A DNA stretch of 10,444 nt, taken from positions 1 to 10,444 of the forward strand of contig SLSE01000161.1 in NCBI GenBank assembly GCA_007130585.1, read 5' to 3'. The translations under genes and the position numbers were made by a program. The DNA comes from Syntrophomonadaceae bacterium (GTDB lineage Bacteria; Bacillota; Dethiobacteria; DTU022). The notes beneath the pieces were generated by a model. It made no database searches. It was not told where the DNA came from and saw nothing but the letters and a program-made list of their open reading frames with translations. Below, piece after piece: positions 6,342-10,444 of this stretch (within the stretch, counting starts at the first letter, position 1; each line of letters starts with the position of its first letter).

Positions 6342-8126
6342 TTGGAAGAAGGCAGGATTACCAAAGTTTCCGGCCCCCTCGTCGTAGCAGATAACATGGG
6401 AGATGCCCGGATGTATGATATGGTCAAGGTTAGTGAAGCCCGCCTGATGGGCGAAATTATCGAGCTTCACGGTGACCGGGCATCCATACAGGTCTACGAG
6501 GAAACCGGCGGCCTCGGCCCCGGCGAGCCTGTTTATTCTACCGGGGATCCCCTCAGCGTGGAATTGGGCCCCGGTTTGATCGAAGCGATCTTTGACGGTG
6601 TTCAGCGCCCGCTGGACAAGATCAGGGATCAGGTTGGCGATTACATTACCCGCGGGGTTGAAATTAGCCCCCTGGACCGCGAGCGCAAGTGGGACTTTAA
6701 AGCCTCGGTAAAAGAAGGCGATAAGGTTGAGCCCGGCGATATTATCGGCACCGTGCAGGAAACCACGCTCGTGGAACACCGGATCATGGTTCCTCCTGAT
6801 TTCGGGGCAGGGACAATTAAAGAAATTAAAAACGGGGAAGCAACAGTTACCGATGTGGTCGCCCGGATTGAAACTGAAAACGGCGTATCCGATGTAACCA
6901 TGATGCAGCGCTGGCCAATCCGGAGAGGGCGCCCTTACCGTGAAAAAATGGGTCCCCATATCCCGATGATTACCGGACAGAGGATTATCGACACATTCTT
7001 CCCGGTGGCCAAGGGCGGGACTGCCTGTATCCCCGGCCCCTTCGGAAGCGGCAAGACCGTTACCCAGCACCAGCTGGCAAAATGGGCCGACGCGGAAATC
7101 GTTGTATATATCGGATGTGGCGAGAGGGGAAACGAGATGACCGACGTTCTCCTCGAATTCCCGGAATTAAAGGACCCCAAGTCAGGAGAACCGCTGATGA
7201 AGCGGACGGTCCTGATTGCCAATACATCGAATATGCCGGTGGCAGCCCGCGAAGCTTCCATTTATACAGGAATTACTATCGCCGAGTATTTCCGCGATAT
7301 GGGCTACAGTGTTGCCCTGATGGCAGACTCAACTTCCCGCTGGGCTGAAGCTTTGCGCGAGATGTCCGGTCGCCTCGAGGAGATGCCCGGCGAAGAAGGA
7401 TACCCCGCTTATCTCGGTTCGCGCCTGGCCGACTTTTACGAACGCTCGGGACGGACAATCTGTCTCGGCGGAGAAGACAGGGAAGGCGCCCTGACCCTGG
7501 TCGGAGCTGTATCGCCTCCCGGCGGAGACCTTTCGGAACCAGTTTCCCAGGCCACCCTGCGTATCGTCAAGGTGTTCTGGGGCCTGGATGCTACCCTGGC
7601 GTACCGCCGCCACTTCCCGGCTATTAACTGGCTGCTCAGCTACTCGCTGTACCTGGATAACGTTGCCGCCTATTTCCGCGATACGATCGGCGAGCAGTGG
7701 AACGATATGCGCCGCGAAGCGATGCGGATTTTGCAGGAAGAATCAGAACTGGAAGAAATCGTCCGCCTGGTCGGGGTTGATGCCCTGTCAGCGCGGGAAA
7801 GGCTGACCCTGGAAACAGCCAAATCATTGCGGGAGGATTTTCTGCACCAGAACGCTATGCACGAAATTGATACCTACAGTTCTTTGAAAAAGCAGTTCAG
7901 CATGCTTGAGATGATCCTGGTTTTCCATCACGAAGCATCCGCTGTTATAGACAAGGGAGATATTGATTTAGACCTGGAAGCGATGTTTTCCCTGTCGGTC
8001 AGGGAGAAAATAGCGCGGGCCAGGTACGTCCCTGAAGAAGAACTCGACGAGCTGGAAGGTATCAAAAGCGAAATTAAAGAGCAGATAGCCTCATTAGCCG
8101 GTGAAGGAGGAGATGAGGATGCTTAA
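6342..8126 (+). CDS. ntpA: V-type ATPase catalytic subunit A
   Basis: This 594-residue protein, present in three copies, hydrolyses (or synthesises) ATP at its interface with subunit B. Domains in order are an N-terminal beta-barrel (about 1-70), the non-homologous insert that separates V/A-type A subunits from F-type beta (about 110-190), the nucleotide-binding domain, and a helical C-terminal domain (about 435-594). The P-loop GPFGSGKT is at 232-239 with Lys238, the catalytic glutamate Glu261 lies in GCGERGNE, and the Walker B aspartate Asp329 lies in MADSTSRW. EEMPGEEGYPAYL and VSPPGGDLSEPVSQATLR are also canonical. Lys238 and Glu261 have the same numbers as I recall for E. hirae NtpA. The start is TTG at 6342 with AAGGTTGAT upstream. 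The 3' end overlaps ntpB by 8 bases. There is no intein. Confidence 0.98.
   Translation: MEEGRITKVSGPLVVADNMGDARMYDMVKVSEARLMGEIIELHGDRASIQVYEETGGLGPGEPVYSTGDPLSVELGPGLIEAIFDGVQRPLDKIRDQVGDYITRGVEISPLDRERKWDFKASVKEGDKVEPGDIIGTVQETTLVEHRIMVPPDFGAGTIKEIKNGEATVTDVVARIETENGVSDVTMMQRWPIRRGRPYREKMGPHIPMITGQRIIDTFFPVAKGGTACIPGPFGSGKTVTQHQLAKWADAEIVVYIGCGERGNEMTDVLLEFPELKDPKSGEPLMKRTVLIANTSNMPVAAREASIYTGITIAEYFRDMGYSVALMADSTSRWAEALREMSGRLEEMPGEEGYPAYLGSRLADFYERSGRTICLGGEDREGALTLVGAVSPPGGDLSEPVSQATLRIVKVFWGLDATLAYRRHFPAINWLLSYSLYLDNVAAYFRDTIGEQWNDMRREAMRILQEESELEEIVRLVGVDALSARERLTLETAKSLREDFLHQNAMHEIDTYSSLKKQFSMLEMILVFHHEASAVIDKGDIDLDLEAMFSLSVREKIARARYVPEEELDELEGIKSEIKEQIASLAGEGGDEDA
8104..8110 (+). 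promoter_or_regulatory. Ribosome binding site that fixes the ntpB start
   Basis: AAGGAGG at 8104-8110 lies within the end of ntpA. It is eight bases before the ATG at 8119, but only two before the ATG at 8113, and it is downstream of the GTG at 8101. This makes 8119 the best start. Confidence 0.8.
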
Positions 8127-9501
8127 AGAATACAAAACAATTGTTGATGTTGCCGGTCCTTTAATGCTGGTCGAGAAAGTGGAGGGCATCAAGTACGGAG
8201 AGCTGACAGAAATCGAAATGCCGGGCGGCGAAATTCGCCGCGGCCAGGTCCTGGAAGTAGACGGTGACCGCGCCCTGGTCCAGGTTTTTGAAGGATCAAC
8301 CGGCATTAACATCGGCACAGCCAGGGTCCGTTTCCTGGGCAAGTCAATTGAACTGCCCGTTTCCATGGATCTTCTCGGGCGTGTTTTCAGCGGCCTCGGG
8401 CAGCCCCGAGACCAGGGCCCGCGGATTATACCCGACAAAAGGCTGGATATTAACGGGTTCCCGATTAACCCCTATGCCCGTGACTACCCTTCCGAGTTCA
8501 TTCAAACCGGTGTCTCGGCCATTGACGGCATGAATACCATGGTCCGGGGACAGAAACTGCCAATTTTCTCCAGTTCCGGGCTTCCGCACTCTCAGCTGGC
8601 GGCCCAGGTAGCGCGCCAGGCCAAGGTGCTCGGTACCGAGTCTAAATTTGCGGTAGTTTTTGGCGCTATGGGCATCACATTTGAGGAAGCGGACTTCTTC
8701 ATCAGTGATTTTCGCAAAACAGGAGCTATTGAACGGTCAATCCTGTTTATCAACCTGGCTGACGACCCTGCCATCGAGCGGATCGCCACACCCCGGATGG
8801 CCCTTACAGCAGCAGAATACCTGGCTTACGAGCAGGATATGCATGTCCTGGTTATCCTCACCGATATGACAAACTATGCCGAAGCGCTGCGTGAAATTTC
8901 TGCTGCCCGGAAAGAAGTTCCCGGCCGCCGCGGCTATCCCGGTTACCTTTATACGGACCTCTCGAGTATTTATGAAAGGGCCGGCCGGATCCAGGGCCGC
9001 GATGGTTCCATTACCCAGCTGCCCATCCTGAGCATGCCTGAAAATGATAAGACCCACCCCATCCCGGACCTGACCGGTTACATTACCGAGGGCCAGATTA
9101 TTTTGAGCCAGGAACTGCACCGCAAGGGGATGTACCCGCCAATCGACGTTCTTCCGTCACTGTCCAGGCTTAAAGACAAGGGAATCGGGGCTGAACAGAC
9201 CAGGGAAGATCATGCTGATACGATGAACCAGCTTTATGCTGCCTATGCCCGGGGCAAGGAAGCCAAGGAACTGGCTGCTATTCTCGGGGAAGCCGCGCTT
9301 TCCGAAGCCGATAAAAAGTTTTCCCGTTTTGCAGATGAGTTCGAGAGCCGCTATGTATCGCAGGGCGAAGAAGAAGACCGCACGGTAGAGGAAACTCTTG
9401 ATCTCGGGTGGGAACTCCTGGCGCTTCTACCCCGTGTTGAGTTAAAGAGGGTTCGTGACGAATTTCTTGAAAAGTACCTTCCCGAGCGGAAGGAGGACTA
9501 A
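8119..9501 (+). CDS. ntpB: V-type ATPase regulatory subunit B
   Basis: The 460-residue product forms the A3B3 head with subunit A and is homologous to F-type alpha, but it does not catalyse. The usual N-terminus MLKEYKTIVDVAGPLMLVE appears when ATG 8119 is used, and AAGGAGG at 8104-8110 supports that start over GTG 8101 and ATG 8113. The P-loop is degenerate: its place is taken by SSSGLPHSQLAAQ (residues 151-163), as normal for B subunits. Arg350 in PSLSRLKDKGIG is the arginine finger that reaches into the catalytic site of subunit A; it has the same number as in E. hirae NtpB. RRGYPGYLYTDLSSIYERAGR is also a family block. The length is usual. The gene overlaps ntpA by 8 bases and is followed by ntpD after 3 bases, so tight coupling is likely. 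Confidence 0.98.
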   Translation: MLKEYKTIVDVAGPLMLVEKVEGIKYGELTEIEMPGGEIRRGQVLEVDGDRALVQVFEGSTGINIGTARVRFLGKSIELPVSMDLLGRVFSGLGQPRDQGPRIIPDKRLDINGFPINPYARDYPSEFIQTGVSAIDGMNTMVRGQKLPIFSSSGLPHSQLAAQVARQAKVLGTESKFAVVFGAMGITFEEADFFISDFRKTGAIERSILFINLADDPAIERIATPRMALTAAEYLAYEQDMHVLVILTDMTNYAEALREISAARKEVPGRRGYPGYLYTDLSSIYERAGRIQGRDGSITQLPILSMPENDKTHPIPDLTGYITEGQIILSQELHRKGMYPPIDVLPSLSRLKDKGIGAEQTREDHADTMNQLYAAYARGKEAKELAAILGEAALSEADKKFSRFADEFESRYVSQGEEEDRTVEETLDLGWELLALLPRVELKRVRDEFLEKYLPERKED

Positions 9502-9504
9502 GCA

Positions 9505-10149
9505 ATGGAAATCCGGGTTAACCCTACCCGCATGGAGCTCAACCGCCTGAAAAAAAGGTTGACCATGGCCCAGCGGGGCCATAAACTGCTTAAAGACAAA
9601 AGAGATGAATTGATTCGCCAGTTCATGATCCTGGTCAGAAAAAACAAGGATCTCCGCGAGGATGTCGAGCAGGACCTGACCGACGCATTTGCCAAGTTTC
9701 TTTTGGCCAGGGCGGTAATGCCCGCTGAAATTCTCGAGGAAGCCCTGATGTATCCGACCAAGACCCTGAACCTGGAAATCAGCAAGCAAAATATAATGAG
9801 CGTTTATACCCCGAAATTTAACTGGGCGGAAGAAGATACGGGCCGGAGTGAGGAAAGCAGCATTTATCCCTACGGCTTTGCTGATACTTCTGCCGAGCTT
9901 GACACTTCGATTGAAACCCTGTCCGGTGTCCTGACCAAGCTGATGGAACTGGCCGAGGTGGAAAAGTCGGTCCAGCTGCTGGCCGAAGAAATAGAAAAGA
10001 CCCGGCGCCGGGTTAATGCCCTTGAGTACGTTATGATCCCCAGGCTTGAGGAAACGATCAAGTATATTACAATGAAACTTGACGAGAGCGAGCGCGGCGC
10101 CCTGACCCGCCTGATGAAGATTAAAGATGTGGTCCGGGCCAAGATGTAA
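9505..10149 (+). CDS. ntpD: V-type ATPase subunit D (central shaft)
   Basis: This 214-residue protein forms the long antiparallel coiled coil that turns inside A3B3, equivalent to F-type gamma. The N-terminal helix carries the diagnostic NPTRMELNRLKKRL (residues 6-19) and RGHKLLKDKRDEL (24-36). A less conserved middle (about 85-130) follows, and then the C-terminal helix with TRRRVNALEYVMIPRLEETI (about 168-187). The length matches the family (about 205-215). The ATG at 9505 has AAGGAGG (9490-9496) eight bases upstream, located inside the end of ntpB, and the gap from ntpB is three bases. It is the last recognisable gene in the window. In E. hirae, ntpH and ntpJ follow at this point, but neither is seen here. 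Confidence 0.96.
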   Translation: MEIRVNPTRMELNRLKKRLTMAQRGHKLLKDKRDELIRQFMILVRKNKDLREDVEQDLTDAFAKFLLARAVMPAEILEEALMYPTKTLNLEISKQNIMSVYTPKFNWAEEDTGRSEESSIYPYGFADTSAELDTSIETLSGVLTKLMELAEVEKSVQLLAEEIEKTRRRVNALEYVMIPRLEETIKYITMKLDESERGALTRLMKIKDVVRAKM

Positions 10150-10157
10150 GTTCCGGA

Positions 10158-10182
10158 CCGGGAAGTGTAACCCGGCCTTTCT
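10158..10182 (+). terminator. Possible rho-independent terminator of the ATPase operon
   Basis: Nine bases after the ntpD stop, CCGGG (10158-10162) can pair with CCCGG (10171-10175) around an eight-base loop, followed by CCTTTCT. The placement is right for the end of the operon. The stem is short (five GC pairs) and the U-tract is broken by cytosines, so termination may be partial. Confidence 0.45.
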
Positions 10183-10217
10183 AACTGGAAAATGTTCTGG
10201 TGCAGGCCTGGAAAGGG

Positions 10218-10444
10218 GTGTGAAGGGCAGCAGCCAGGTAGGACGGGTTTCAGCGGGATTAGGGTAAAGCCTGTGTTCACCAGGACGGCCCGGTGAAACG
10301 CGTGATTTGTGGCACCGGCAGAAAATCCGGTTACTCTTTTCGAAGCAGTGTTGCCGGCGGACATTACCTGCTCCCTGCCGGCAGGTGGCCCAACCGCCCC
10401 GGTTCTGCCGCATTCCGGCCATGCCCGGTTGACCAGGAAATTAC
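10218..10444 (+). mobile_element. Possible 5' end of a group II intron (truncated by the window edge)
   Basis: No credible protein is encoded in 10150-10444. From GTGTG at 10218, which fits the GUGYG start of group II introns, the + strand is GC-rich and full of pairing segments. GTTTCA (10247-10252) pairs with TGAAAC (10294-10299), TTCACC (10276-10281) with GGTGAA (10292-10297), CCTG (10270-10273) with CAGG (10281-10284), and ACCTGC (10366-10371) with GCAGGT (10381-10386). Some of these exclude each other. The run from the GGGTTTCA block to the TGAAACGCGTGATTTGTG block resembles my recollection of domain I in some clostridial introns, but I cannot verify this. GGAAAGGG just before GTGTG could pair, with two G-U pairs, with CTCTTTTC at 10334-10341, as exon- and intron-binding sites would; the chance of such a match is not negligible. 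Domain V and any reverse transcriptase would lie outside. Another structured RNA or a simple intergenic repeat is possible. Confidence 0.33.
10374..10385. repeat. Perfect 12-base palindrome CCTGCCGGCAGG
   Basis: CCTGCCGGCAGG is self-complementary, and its GCCGGC core is repeated at 10353-10358. It also takes part in an alternative ACCTGC/GCAGGT hairpin with a nine-base loop. It belongs to the structured tail after the ATPase operon; its function is unknown. Confidence 0.5.

Noticed and set aside
6321..7070. Minus-strand open frame (249 codons) antisense to ntpA
   Set aside because: It is a shadow of a highly conserved catalytic gene and has no recognisable domain or credible ribosome binding site.
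1514..10149. F-type ATP synthase operon
   Set aside because: The head gene has the V/A-type A-subunit insert, B has a degenerate P-loop with Arg350, K has two hairpins, and I and D are V/A-specific. No F-type subunit is present.
9442..10422. Long open frame on the minus strand (326 codons) over the end of ntpB, ntpD and the tail
   Set aside because: It lies antisense to ntpB and ntpD, which are certain. Its translation resembles no family I know and is rich in Pro, His and Gly, as expected from the complement of such genes.
1..10444. CRISPR array, tRNA or rRNA gene, defence system or prophage
   Set aside because: I see no spaced direct repeats, no cloverleaf-like or rRNA-like sequence, and no nuclease, integrase or phage gene in either strand.

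Overview
The window looks like the chromosome of a Gram-positive anaerobe, probably a Clostridia-type member of the Bacillota. The reasons are the gene neighbourhood (glyA-upp-comEB), near-consensus Shine-Dalgarno sites (AAGGAGG, GGGAGGA), frequent TTG and GTG starts, and a complete V-type ATPase operon in the Enterococcus/clostridial gene order. The species cannot be named from this sequence. All genes are on the + strand, and coding is dense up to 10149.

Region 1 (1-1389) is a one-carbon/pyrimidine cluster. It holds the 3' end of glyA (serine hydroxymethyltransferase), upp (uracil phosphoribosyltransferase) and comEB (dCMP deaminase), with gaps of 27 and 18 bases, so probably one transcript. 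Together these make methylene-THF, UMP and dUMP, which feed pyrimidine salvage and thymidylate synthesis.

Region 2 (1390-1513) is a 124-base AT-rich spacer with a perfect 12-base palindrome. It is the most likely place for the ATPase promoter, but I find no convincing -35/-10 pair.

Region 3 (1514-10149) is a nine-gene V/A-type ATPase operon in the order H-I-K-E-C-F-A-B-D. In E. hirae naming this is ntpF-I-K-E-C-G-A-B-D, the same order as the Na+-ATPase operon of that species. It encodes the whole machine: the catalytic A3B3 head, central stalk (D, F, C), peripheral stalks (E, H), membrane stator (I) and rotor ring (K). All known catalytic residues are present. The K subunit has the full set of sodium ligands known from E. 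hirae NtpK, so a Na+-coupled enzyme is predicted. The genes are tightly packed, with 14-, 14- and 8-base overlaps. The largest internal gap (96 bases) lies before ntpK and holds a stem-loop and a very strong ribosome binding site.

Region 4 (10150-10444) has no credible gene. It starts with a terminator-like hairpin and continues into GC-rich sequence with many inverted repeats. This may be the 5' end of a group II intron running off the window, but that is tentative.

No previously undescribed biological system is evident. The points of most interest are the V-type operon in the place where Firmicutes such as B. subtilis carry the F-type ATP synthase operon, the sodium signature, RNA structures that may tune subunit ratios, and the unexplained structured tail.
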